DNA from: Pachyseris speciosa
Lineage: Eukaryota; Cnidaria; Anthozoa; Scleractinia; Pachyseridae
Direction: 5' to 3'
DNA: 64,000 nucleotides
NCBI GenBank assembly: GCA_016490735.1
Contig: JAEMWC010000155.1
Location: 646,001-710,000 of the forward strand
Both the position numbers and the translations under genes were made by a program. This document shows positions 1-10,555 of this stretch, piece by piece (the first letter of the stretch is position 1; every line of letters begins with the position of its first letter). The notes under the pieces were generated by a model that did no database searches, was not told the origin of the DNA, and worked only from the letters and a program-made list of their open reading frames with translations.

Positions 1-462
1 TATTTCAATGCATGTTCTCTCCTTTTAGATACTGTAACCCCAACAATTTGGACAATTGGCTATGCCATCCCATATCACACAGACCTTCTGTACAGGAAAC
101 TTGGGGTCGGGCTGGGAATAAATACAATGCAAGGGAGGGAAGCCAAACATGTTTGCATCAGCCAATATGCAAAGCACGCAACCTTGTCCACAAGGTGGAA
201 CCTTGTTTTCAGACATGACTTCATTTCTACCGTTTGGCTAAGGACACATGATCCTACTAGTTTTGTATACCACAAGAGCTCTGAAGTTTACGTTCCCAAA
301 GAAATTGAACAATCAGATGTTTGCTACTGTGGCCTACACAAGGAGTGTACTGCTGAGAAATGTCCATTGTGTTCATCTCAGTTGTATCAGAGTGTAGAAA
401 GGAGTGCTGAGACAGGGATTTTAGACCTGTACATTTGCAATCTCCTTAGTGTCACAAGTTAG
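1..462 (+). CDS. ORF of the MEGREAKH-type unit, copy 1 (5' partial)
   Basis: The frame is open from the first base of the window and gives about 153 residues. I do not recognise a named domain. It contains a block PT[IV]WTIG followed by Pro, His-Thr and a K-x-G-x-G-L stretch, leading to MQGREAKH at base 127. The C-terminal third has a Cys cluster, CYCG then several residues then C-x(5)-C-x-x-C, which could bind zinc. The same block order is found in a second ORF at 49.4-50.1 kb, where the key octet reads MEGREAKH. That repetition inside two unrelated introns suggests a multicopy, mobile-element-like protein. It lies opposite to the TBC1D gene, presumably inside one of its introns. The N-terminus is beyond the window edge. 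Function is unknown. Confidence 0.6.
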   Translation, partial: YFNACSLLLDTVTPTIWTIGYAIPYHTDLLYRKLGVGLGINTMQGREAKHVCISQYAKHATLSTRWNLVFRHDFISTVWLRTHDPTSFVYHKSSEVYVPKEIEQSDVCYCGLHKECTAEKCPLCSSQLYQSVERSAETGILDLYICNLLSVTS

Positions 463-717
463 TTTGAACTACAATGTTAATGTACATGTACTACATCCTT
501 AAAGTTTGAAAATATCATGCCTGACTTCCTCTTTGTGAGGTTTTCTTGTGAAAAAAATGCCAGATCTCTGCCAGGGGTGAGCACTGCTGGAATAATTTGA
601 CTTATGCATTACAGAGGCATAGAAATTGCATAATCTTGCTAATGTATGGAATACACTCGGTTAACAATATTGTTCCTGCACTTGTTTGTGTAACCTTGCC
701 GAGGCAGTTTTGATATT

Positions 718-723
718 AATAAA
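718..723 (+). promoter_or_regulatory. Poly(A) signal AATAAA
   Basis: A canonical AATAAA lies about 255 bases downstream of the stop of the plus-strand ORF, in AT-rich DNA. Copy 2 of the unit has the same arrangement (AATAAA near 50,387), which supports real 3' ends. Bases 463-1001 otherwise hold only non-coding DNA between the two convergent ORFs. Confidence 0.45.
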
Positions 724-1001
724 GTCTATTTTAGATACCATGCTCTGTATTTTCATGACTTTATGCTTTTTCATAACTTAGTGTTACAAGGAGAATTACA
801 ATGCTGTAACCAATGGATTCAAATTGGTAATTAAAATCAAATGTATTATCTACTAATATGAATAACTGAGTACAAGGACAATATTAAGATAACCAAAACT
901 ACAGCATACAGTTTCTGACATGCATTCCCAGGTTAACACAACTTTATAATACTTTCATTGTTTCAGTCACTTTTCTCTGAAGAGTAAGAAGTCTTGTTCT
1001 T

Positions 1002-1624
1002 TTATACCAGGGAGTGCTGAGGAACTCCTAGTCTATTGAAGTGCCCATATCTCAAGCTGACTTTCATAATTTCAGAGTTCTTTGAATACTTGAAAACAGC
1101 AGGATGATCCTCGGTGACTATACACTGACTATAGGAACCATCTTTTTCCGTTTTGATGAGGACATCTCTCTCGCTAATACTTCCTTTTGCAAATTTATTT
1201 GCCATTGAGAGAAACAAACCTTTCAACTTTGTCATATCAGTAACTTGAATTTCTTGGAGGGCACGTGTATTCTTCACAACTGAACCACCACTCTCAGGTG
1301 TTAAGGCTACAACTTTAAAGCAATCAAACACTTCCAAAGGTAAGTTCACGGAGAAAAAGACAGTCCATGGTCAAGAGCACCTGCTTTTCGTTTCATTTTC
1401 CTCAGGATAGTTTTGTGCCAGTACCCGAAAGTCCTCGACAGCATCCTCACCGGTTGAGCTAAATGGAACTTATAAGCTCTCGCACTGTCAAACGTGTGCT
1501 TTTTTATGACAGCTCTGGACAATTGCAGAAGTTCACTGCCGATATCAGTTGCTAGAGCCCGATTTTCACTGGAGTCAATGTAATCTTTCACAGTCTCGTG
1601 CATTTTGACCAATAGGGCCGCCAT
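1002..1624 (-). CDS. Convergent partner ORF of the MEGREAKH-type unit, copy 1 (frameshifted)
   Basis: Reading on the minus strand from ATG at 1624 gives a first segment of about 92 residues that begins MAALLVKMHE. The frame then changes by one base near 1350, and a second segment runs to a stop at 1002. The join falls at a motif of the form N-L-P-L-E-V-F, which has a counterpart D-I-P-V-D-V-F in the minus-strand ORF at 50.6-51.3 kb. The last part has a Y-G-x-x-N-x-x-G-x-P stretch, also echoed in that copy. No known domain is recognised. The one-base break may be a sequencing slip or decay. It faces the plus-strand ORF tail to tail, about 540 bp apart. Function is unknown. Confidence 0.5.
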
Positions 1625-2297
1625 TTTGAAAACCCTCTAAACCGATGAATGCTGACCAATACTGCGCCGGCTCCTGTTTTCCGAGATGGCGCGATTTGCC
1701 CAACCTCCAGCCCGGCGTGTAAACAATCCTTTTCTACCTGTCAATCATTTCACATGTTCTTCACGTAATTCAATTTGCGCATGAATATTAATACACATAC
1801 AGATGAGCGTAGCTGAATTGAAGGGCTGAGGGCATAACTGACCCAAATGACTTTAAGGGCTTTTTTCTTTTTTTGGTCCAAATCAGCTGAATGTTTGCAT
1901 GTGGCCTTTGATTCAATAGAACAAAATTGCTCCATAACTTTTTTTGAAAATTTTCCATTGTTTTTCAAGAAAAAGCGTATACAAAAAAAGGCCCTAAAAG
2001 TAATTCGGGTTGGTTATGCCCTCAGCCCTTCATATAATATTCAATTTTCAATCCGTGTATGAGGAACTTGATAACTATTTATTATACTTGAAGTGCTCGC
2101 ATGCGAATCTTGAAACCCATAGTAAATCTTGATAATTTTATGTGTGTTCAAATCTTGTTTTAGGTGTATGCAAATCTCGACCTATGCAATCTTATCTTGA
2201 CACATATACAGTCTGTATACAAAACTTGATGTAAATAAGTACATCTTGATGTTTTGTCCCTTTTGGACAAGCATAGGATCACATACATGTATACATG

Positions 2298-2661
2298 TAC
2301 GGTAACTCCTTGAATAAATGCCCATGCTCAAATAAGCACCCACCCCCTCAGCCAAAATAGCAAATAAGCACCCCCTTCCCTCCCCTCCCCTCCCACTCAC
2401 TCTCTTAAAAAAGAAGGGATACAAGGAAAACCTGTTTCTATTCAATCTTTTAAGCTTCAAACAATACTGGCATCAGTGTATGTAGGATAACAGTCCATTT
2501 TCCATAATATCTCATTGTGCTTGCAGAGTTCTTTTATGAGCATTAGCCAAAACAGAGTTACAGTTCGTCTTAAGAAAAACTTTAAAAGTGTCCCCCTCGA
2601 TTAAGCACCCTCCTTCGAATAAGCACTCCCACTTTTGGCGCTTATTCGAGGAAATACAGTA
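2298..2661. mobile_element. Short TIR element (MITE), CGAATAAGCGCC type
   Basis: The left end has TACGGTAACTCCTTGAATAA. The right end, read in reverse complement, has TACTGTATTTCCTCGAATAA. Several A/TAAGCACCC-type units lie inside, so the element is built of short C-rich repeats. It lies in a TBC1D intron, directly 3' of exon 4, and has no coding capacity. Confidence 0.6.
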
Positions 2662-2694
2662 ATCTGCACAATCCTTTGAACTTGATTCACTTAC

Positions 2695-2818
2695 CTTCAA
2701 GCTGGACACACAACTGATGAAGGTGATGAAGAGGACACATGTCACATACTGATGTGGGGCCTGTCACTTGCCATGCATTGTTAAAGGCCTGCCTTAAGGA
2801 CTGCATGACATCATCCAC
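2695..2818 (-). CDS. TBC1D1/4: TBC1D1/TBC1D4-like Rab GAP, coding exon 4
   Basis: Minus-strand exon with acceptor TTAG before 2818 and donor GTAAGT after 2695; 124 nt, leaving phase 1. It encodes VDDVMQSLRQAF followed by a C-x-x-C-P motif and H-x-L-H-x-L-C. This matches the end of the second PTB region and the conserved Cys/His linker that follows it in TBC1D1 and TBC1D4. The next exons (linker and TBC catalytic domain) are not present down to base 1, so the gene continues beyond the left edge. Confidence 0.85.
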
Positions 2819-3410
2819 CTAACAAAGAAAACATTTCTTTGTATTTTACAAGATTCCCTGGGCTGTGCTCTAACAGTTTCCAGTGGCCCCTGGCAACTAA
2901 CTTTTGCCTTACCGAGACAAGGAAATCTTAGTTTTTGCACAAAATTTAAGTGCTGTGCCCCATAGATTCCAAAGGTTCAGAAGTTTGAGCTTGCAAAAAT
3001 TTTTCTTGGAGCACAGTCTTGATTCCTCTATAACCCATTTTATAGTTATACATCAGATAGCGCAGAAAATATGAATGGCAACAGAAAAAGAAATTCTCCT
3101 CTACTTTTGCTATTGATATTTCTCTGTGAAATTTTGAAAATTGAATTAAAACATCACAAAATTTACATGTTACTTCAAGGCTATTGTTAGCTACTCACAG
3201 AAGCCATCAAGATTGTTCAGTCACATGTTGGAATGAAGGACATACAACTTGTAAGTGACAAACATCCCATTCCATAACTAAAATAGACTACATACATACG
3301 TACAGCAGGCACTGGACTAATCCTGTTGATGGCCCTACCACTGGAGTAAAAACGACTATTCATACAGTGTACAAAAATCAGCCAAAATAAACATTCAACT
3401 ATAAACTAAC

Positions 3411-3506
3411 CAGTTGTTCAGATTGCCCCTTGAAAACATAACAGAAGTATTGTCCAGTTCTTGGGTCATGGCAAATAAAACCAAAATGCTCTGGTGTTTT
3501 TGTTCC
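3411..3506 (-). CDS. TBC1D1/4: TBC1D1/TBC1D4-like Rab GAP, coding exon 3
   Basis: A 96 nt exon (32 codons, phase 0 at both ends) with acceptor CACAG and donor GTTAGT on the minus strand. It encodes a PTB-domain core with EHFGFICHD and YFCYVFKG, the strands expected near the end of the second PTB domain of TBC1D1/4. It joins in frame to exon 2 (SFCQQ) and exon 4 (VDDVMQ). The intron to exon 4 is under 600 bp with nothing notable in it. Confidence 0.85.
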
Positions 3507-4133
3507 CTGTGTTAAGAAAAATCACATGAAAAAAAAATCAATTAACAATCAAAATAGCTGTCAAACAAAACAAACAGTCTTCAATATATAAAATACTTTT
3601 AACCTCGCATGTTTTATATTTATTTGACTATCATTTTTCATTGGGAGTTAATATTTCTTTCATGGGGATGAGGGATGCAGATGGGGGAAGGGGTTAAGGC
3701 ATCATTAAATCTGGGAAAAGTCCACAGTTTAGGGCAGATTTTTGTGCCTTAGATAAATTGCACCTCTTCAATACCCTACAATGCTTTTATTAACTCTTTG
3801 CTTGGATTAAGAAGGGATACAACTGTGAAGTAAATATCTTCTTACCCAGTCTGAACTAACTAGGTCATCAATTACTTACATTTATTATAGCTCACTAAAA
3901 ATACAAGACTGTGAATGAGAACAGAATAATGATGCATTTTTCAAGGTAAAATTCCATTTTTGTTTTCAGTCAAACTTGATTATGATGTCCAGCAAAATGG
4001 TTTCAAAGTATAATTACACAGGCATGCATGTTTTTCTAGCAGGATTACACAGCTTCATACTGCTCAACACACACTTATGTTTACCAAGCCTTCACATTGG
4101 GCTTTTCTCAAGAGGTTTGTATGTAAAAAGGAA

Positions 4134-5913
4134 CTACAGTGCAGTGCAGAAGTAAGCGTCCTACGCACATGCAAAGGGCACGCACGTTTTTTTGCGTATA
4201 TGCGTCTTGAAATGCGCGTGTCGATATGCGTATTTGATGCGCGTGTTTACTTTTGTTTTTCATCCTTATACCTTTGCTTTGTGGTTCTTTGTTCCGCAAA
4301 ACAAAAGACAAGTTACCATCACACAACAAAATATTGAATATTTACTAGTAAAAACTGCATTCGAAGTGATGCAAGTAAAATTAATTTACAAGCTGTGGTT
4401 GCCTATCAAGTAACCTTCGATCTTGAAATCACTGGGGTATCTCATTACAACTACATATGCAAATATTCAGTTCATGTCCACACAACACACATCTTCGCTT
4501 CCAGCTTACCGATCACAGCTATGAATAACAAAGACGAAAAGTTCTTCCAACCAAGAGTTTACTTATAGGAGCAAAAAAGCTTTCGGTTTTCAAGTGCGTA
4601 CGTGCAAGCACGTTGTCTGTACACATGTACATGCTTCGCCTCCCTGCAAATAATCACTCGGATGGCAAATAGTGCCATTTTGCAAACATTTGCAAGCCAG
4701 CCAAAATGCAGATATCATACTATTTCAGCTCAAATCATCACTCAAGCAATTCGTAAAAAGCAAATTAAAATTTTACCGTCCCGTAGCATCCCTTAAAGTC
4801 CATAGTTAGGAATTTTGTAGGTTGTGTTTTGGAAATCAAGGGAATCTAAATGCAAAACAGCCTTTCACCGCTTTTAGACCTCCATGTCCTCTTTTCTGAC
4901 AGCTGATTAGTCTCTGGCATTCCATCTTTAAACAGCAAACAGCGAAATTAACCATGAGGTGGGCAGTATCGCACGGGCATTTGACATATTTCAGGAATTC
5001 AAAATGGCGATGAAAAGGTTGTCCCATCCAAAGGAATTTCTGCAAAGATCCCTTTTGGTATACAGGACACCTGAGAAACCACAGGACCACCAAGAGATTA
5101 GAAAGCGTTCTCCTTCGTCGAACGCAAAAATCCAGCCTCAAAACGCTGGATCATTCGACAAAGAGATCACTGTTTTATACTCGATGATTTGCTGTGGAAA
5201 TCAACTTTTCTTTCTTGATCATCTTCAGTGGATCTTATTTACTGCACTCGTTAACGCAATTTAAACAGAAAAAGACGAAACCCGTGAAAAACACCCGAAG
5301 AAACTGCAATTACAACTACAATTTAATGGCTGTTTTATTGCCGCGGTGTCTTGTTTTTATTAAATATTCCACTTGCTTCGAGCTTTCACCGCCACTGAAT
5401 ACCAACGAGTTCAACCGGCTTTTTCAATGAACTGCCAAGTCGGACGTTTGACTGTAAATTCTAAACATTGTTGACATGGTTTCGTAACAACACTGCCGTC
5501 GCAATTCACTACATTTATTTTGCAATTATAATTGTTTTGGAATGTGACACAGTTCCCAGTTCATACAAACTGTAATTTGCGAGACTATGCCATACCAGCC
5601 GGCGATTTTTTTCGTATTAACCCTTTGCTGATGGGTTTATCAAAAATCGTTCCAAATCCCTTACTGTGGTTGAAATAAACTAATTTTTTGCCAAATGATT
5701 AGTTGTTTAGACCTAATCACCCTGTAAACTGACCAAACCTCCCAATTTTCATGGAATATGAGCATTTATTTTGTTGCAAAACTAAAAAACTCTAGAAGCG
5801 ATGAGCATTGGTGTATGCACGCATTTGATGCACGTGTCAAATACGCAGACGGGTATGCGCAATTTGGGTAGACGCGTGTCACATGCGTATTTTGTTTCTG
5901 CACTGCACTGTAG
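4134..5913. mobile_element. 1.8 kb TIR element with subterminal GCGTAT repeats
   Basis: The left terminus CTACAGTGCAGTGCAGAA is matched perfectly by TTCTGCACTGCACTGTAG at the right end, an 18 bp perfect TIR. About 100 bp inside each end are clustered copies of GCGTAT/ATACGC and GCGCGTG-type motifs, in both orientations, like subterminal transposase-binding repeats. The interior shows no recognisable transposase, so it looks non-autonomous. It lies in the TBC1D intron between exons 2 and 3. Confidence 0.7.
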
Positions 5914-6659
5914 CATCAACTTGAATAAGAACATTAAGGATTTTGTAGATTTTTAAACCATTGTTTTATTTGTATATAAATTTAGATCTTAACTGATATG
6001 TATGGATACAATTTTTAAATATTTTATCTTATTGTCGTTCATTATTATTTTTAACTATTCATTATTAATGATTAATTAATTATCACCATGTAAAGGTCCA
6101 CATCAGCTTAGCGCTGTCATTTTTTACTTTTGACCTTTTCAAATAAATGATGTAAAAAATTAATGATGCACTGGAACTATGAGAAGGGCTTTACATTTTC
6201 TCCCAAAGAATTCTATAGCAGCTCTTGTTACTTTTAGAATAAGGAGCCCTAAGGGGTTGCAAATTCTGAGCAGCTGTTACCTTAGAGTAGTAAAATATGT
6301 ATTAAGTGAAGGAAAAATTATGGTAAACACAGCCGCAGAATAAGCATAAATTCACTAAAATTCTCTCTTCCCACTGATTACCGGTAGTACTAGTACAGTA
6401 AAACACTAAGCTGTTATACACTGTATCTGCATGGCTGGAAGGACATGCCACTGCAGTAATTTTTTTTGTTTTACTTTTTTGGGGGAAAGGGGTGTTTAGG
6501 TAGGCCATAACTATAGGGAAATACATGTAGCTGGGGCTGCTACTTTTAAAATTCTACAGTACTCTGTGTTCCACTACAAAAACATTCCCTTAGTATATTA
6601 GTTCAAAAAAGCTATCCAGTTGTAAGTCTCTTTAACGCATTGCACAAAACAGAACAAAC

Positions 6660-7376
6660 CTGCTGACAAAAAGACACTTCTCTGAGCCTCCTCTCCATCA
6701 GCTGCACTTTCGTGAAGAAATTGAGACATGACACCGATTGCAAACTGATCTTGAAGAGAATGTTTCTGTTTTCACCAACATTGCTGAAGCTAGCGTTCCT
6801 GGAGTGGGTTTTACCGTGAAGATGCTTGTTAGCCTTTGCAGAAGGCATGTCTTTTGTTTTATCCCCATCACTTGCAGATCTTGGTCTTCCTCCAGAATTA
6901 CTGTTCAATCTAACAACTTGTGGTCTGCTCTGACCAACTTCACCGGTCTTCTCTTCTGCATTATTAGTTCCACCTTGCAGTATTTGTGAACTATCAAAAC
7001 TATTTGCCTTTTTTGCTAGGTGATGTTCATTTGCTCGATTCTCAATGTTTACCACTGTGACTGTATCTTTCTGTTCCTCCTGTTTTGCTTTCAGCTGTTT
7101 TTCAAGGTCAGACATTCCTAACCGTTTATTAAACCTTTCCACCAACTCATCTACAAGTGTGGGTGGTGCTTGCCGATGCGATACAACCACTCTTCCCACA
7201 TACCATAGGGGGAAAATCACTGCCAGGTTATCACACGATGCCTCAGCTTGAAGATTTGGGCTGCTGTTATTTCTTGGCAATGCTGATTGTTCAGATGGAC
7301 TTTCTTTTGCCGCTGAAGAATTTTTTTCAGCAACCTGTTTTGCTGCATCACGGATGCCTTGCAAAAAACCATTTAC
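6660..7376 (-). CDS. TBC1D1/4: TBC1D1/TBC1D4-like Rab GAP, coding exon 2
   Basis: A 717 nt exon (exactly 239 codons, phase 0) with acceptor ATAG before 7376 and donor GTTTGT after 6660. The first residues, VNGFLQGIRDAAKQ, complete the C-terminal helix of PTB domain 1, which begins in exon 1. A Ser-rich linker follows, then VIFPLWYVGRVVVSHRQAPP, the opening strand of PTB domain 2, then VDELVERF. A long low-complexity insert rich in Ser, Asn and Lys contains RPRSAS and HSRNAS, which look like basophilic kinase (Akt/AMPK type) sites; in vertebrate TBC1D1/4 such sites control Rab-GAP activity. It ends with RLREVSFCQQ. The insert is longer than I expect for vertebrate proteins. Confidence 0.85.
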
Positions 7377-7518
7377 CTATGAAAACAGAAAGAAAACTCT
7401 ATTTATAAACATTTGTTTAGCACAATACTTAAGAGTGGGTATTTTTTTCCTGGATGAGAGACAAGTCCACAAGAGTTTATCAACCTTTTCTTGGCTTTTG
7501 CCAACTGTCAATTTAAAT

Positions 7519-7520
<2 letters not shown>

Positions 7521-7568
<48 letters not shown>

Positions 7569-7720
7569 TAATAATAATAATAATAACAATAACAATAACA
7601 ATAACAATAACAATACATTTATAGAGTGTCTATTCCCAAAGGTCCAGAGACGCTTTACAGATATCAAATTAAAAATTATCATATAAAAATTAAACACCTT
7701 GTTCACAAATACTAATATTA
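7521..7720. repeat. (AAT)n / (AACAAT)n microsatellite with a SINE-like tail
   Basis: About 90 bp of AAT and AACAAT repeats lead into a segment with ACATTTATAGAGTGTC and GACGCTTTACA. The ATTTATA...GCGCTTTACA pair is a hallmark of short interspersed repeats common in marine invertebrates. It lies in intron 1 of the TBC1D gene, just 5' of exon 2. Confidence 0.55.
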
Positions 7721-8550
7721 ATATAATACTCAAAAAAAAGTACAGTGGCAATACCTCATGAATAAATAAAATAATTGTTTTATTTATGAGGCAAATCAAA
7801 CTCATAAAAATCATTGTCCACAGTAAACCTGTAAAACTCATAATGAGTACAAAACAAAGGAAAATAAAAATTGAACCATGGATAAAGTTTAACCAAAACA
7901 TGCATATCTTTACCAACATACTGTGTACAACAGTGTGGACATAAATCCATACATAACAGAAGTTTCTTTTTCATACAATGTAAAACCCAACAAAAGCCTG
8001 ATGGGCTAGGATCATAATTGGCTCTGCTGATTCTTAGACTAAAGAACCAACCCCCATCAATAGCCTGATATTGAACACCTCTACAGAAGGACCACATCTC
8101 TCCTAGTTGGACTCTCAGTCACACATGAAATAACTGCAACCCCCAGGTCAATTTTCAGATTGCAGTTTCTCTTGAATTACTCCCCTCATAAGATGTACAA
8201 GGTTTCTTTACAACACTATCATAGCCATGGTTCATACAACTTCAGACAAACAAAATTCAAGGACTTTTCAAGGACCAAATTAGTTTTCAAGGACCAAGGT
8301 TTATTCAATAAATAGACCTTTTTGTCCACTTTTTTACACCTATAACACTCAATTCATTCATAACCTATTCCAGTTTTTCTTAAATAGTTCAGCCTCGGTT
8401 GATGACGTTAGTCTCTGTAATAACATTTTGTAAAATGATCAATCACTGGCTATTTTACTTGCACTTATGTCTGAGGTACAGAAATAAATGTTGAAAAACA
8501 GATACAGGAATACAATATTGTTCAACAAAACAAAATGATACCAAAATGTT

Positions 8551-8877
8551 TCAGTAGCTATTAAGAGCTTCCAACTTTCCATTTACATTGTAGTTTGTCC
8601 TCAACTTCTTGCAGTTGAAGAGTCTTATTTTTGGCTGCCTTTCTACTGTAAGAGCACTGGACTTAGTGACAAGAGTCAGTTGCCCAGTTTCTTCAGCTTT
8701 GACACTCAAATCATCTGCCGACTTCACAAGTGAGTCTATATCCAGTTTCATCCTTTTCTTCTTCTCCTTGAGCTCCTCTATCTCATCCAGGACATGTTTT
8801 CTCTTTCTCCTTTTGTGTTTCACGCCTTTCATTTGAGACTTCAAGGCGCTTTCTCCCATGCTTTCTATGTCCATCAC
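8551..8877 (-). CDS. Lys/Glu-rich coiled-coil protein fragment carried in a TIR element
   Basis: An ORF of 108 residues from ATG. Residues 20-45 are a basic stretch (KHKRRKRKH) followed by a Glu/Lys helix. Then comes LDIDSLVKSADDLSVKAE and a TLVTKSSAL motif. From memory, this A-D-x-L-x-x-K-A-E / x-TKSxxL pattern recurs in uncharacterised, multicopy cnidarian proteins linked to mobile elements; I cannot name a family. The last ~35 residues lose the pattern, so this may be a truncated copy. It lies inside the 8.2-10.6 kb TIR element, so it could be cargo or a remnant of the element's own gene. Confidence 0.4.
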   Translation of the reverse strand: MMDIESMGESALKSQMKGVKHKRRKRKHVLDEIEELKEKKKRMKLDIDSLVKSADDLSVKAEETGQLTLVTKSSALTVERQPKIRLFNCKKLRTNYNVNGKLEALNSY

Positions 8878-8961
8878 TTTGTTACAAATGCAACAAATGT
8901 GTTGTCGCCTTTGAATTCTTTCACCCAGCTAAACTTTGCATCACTTAAACATTTACGATTA

Positions 8962-9793
8962 CCGTATTTATTCGTCTATAAGCCGATCCCGGCTGTAAGC
9001 CGAGATCCTAAACTTAGCAAGTGGACTAGTGACCAGATGTTCACCAAAAAAACCCAGAAAACTCTTGGCCATAAGCCGAGTCTCAAAAATTGAATACCGA
9101 AGTTCCGTGAAGAAAAAAAACACATGGATCGTGTGCCACACTTCAGCGAGAATTGTGTTGAAAATCTAAAAAATTCAATGCCATACCTTCACCATAAAGG
9201 AATTTTAACAAACCTTGTAACTTTTAGGAAATGTTTGGAACCTTTTTATGCCAAAAAAACTCAAAACATTTCCAAAACACAAAAGATCGAAGTTGTAAAT
9301 GACCCGCCATCTTGTATAACCTGGCGGGCTACGTGAGTGAGAGGTTACCGAGCCAGCAACATGCTTTGAGTCACGCTCGGTTGTGCTTGATCCCAAAAGC
9401 AGAAACAGGATGGTTTTGCTCAAGTTTATTGAAGAATTTCTTCCACAAATAACATCACAGAGTAGACCCAATTAATTCACAGGAAATGTGACGACTTCTG
9501 TGGAGATAACAAGCTTATAGTAGGGTACATGTATGTGAAGCAACAAACAGGTTAAGTGTGATGTCAACGACGACTGCTGAAAGCTTCCTTAAAACAAAAC
9601 TAGCAAATGGCTCCTTTACGAGCCACCACATATACAAAAGTCAATGATAACACAGAAAACTTGTTTTTGGCTCTCATTTTCATTGTTGTCTTTGGGTCTT
9701 TGAACCCCAAACCCCTTCTCTGGTGGAAAATTTACTCTCAGTGGTTTAATTTAACGGAAAAATCGCTCGGCTTATAGTCAAATAAATACGGTA
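8962..9793. mobile_element. 0.8 kb nested TIR element, TACCGTATTTATTCG type
   Basis: It starts TACCGTATTTATTCGTCTAT and ends with the near reverse complement AAATAAATACGGTA. TAAGCCGA units (CTATAAGCCGA, CATAAGCCGA, TCGGCTTATAG) occur inside. It is embedded in the larger CATGGTTCATACAA element, so it inserted later. No coding capacity is seen. Confidence 0.65.
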
Positions 9794-10555
9794 AATACAC
9801 ATTTGCCCATCACTCATTTAAATTGCAAACAAAGGGAAAGTCAACAATAGCTCACTTAAAAAACTCAATACATCATCAATCACAATCACAAAGCCCCTGG
9901 AAACAAATGCATGTGGACAACCCCACATTAAAGGCTTGGTGAGACGTACATGAAACTGAGGCAAAGATCAATTTTTAAATCATGTACACTCAAATGTGTT
10001 ATACCGACCATTTGTCCCATTGTTATCGCCAGTTATTAGTCGTCAGTGCACAAATTTTCCCTGAAAAATCATTTAATTTTTTTCAGAAAAGTGATAGGGC
10101 ATAAACAAATTACTAAATTCCAAGGACTTTTCAAGACCTAATAGAGAAATCAAGTACTTTTCAAGGACGTTAAGTGATACATAAAATATGAGCGGGAGAC
10201 CTTTATGGGCAGTTAAAACAGTGAGCTGCAGGCGAGCCATTTTGAAGCCAATAAAGGTCTCACGCAAATATTTTATGTTACTTGTGAAATGAAACAATAG
10301 ATTGTGTTTGTCGTGTTTGTAAAGTTAATCAGTAGAGATCTGTATCAAAGTTAATGCATACTAATTAGCGGAGCAGGACACTTATGAAAGTTAATGATTT
10401 TTATTGGGGTTTAGAGAGGTATACATGTGACTCAAATACTACCTGTAGATTGGTCGTTAGTCTTATGAATTATTAATTAATTTTACAACTGAATTCAAGG
10501 ACTTTTCAAGAGGACTACTAAAATTCAAGACCTTTTCAAGATTGTATGAACCATG

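Larger units (their letters stand above)
8226..10555. mobile_element. 2.3 kb TIR element, CATGGTTCATACAA type
   Basis: The ends are CATGGTTCATACAA at the left and its reverse complement TTGTATGAACCATG at the right. Just inside each end are repeated CAAGGACTTTTCAAG-type units (8,255-8,300; 10,115-10,170; 10,493-10,540), giving a subterminal repeat structure. The interior carries a coiled-coil ORF (8,551-8,877, minus) and a complete second TIR element (8,962-9,793). The whole stack sits in intron 1 of the TBC1D gene. Confidence 0.65.
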
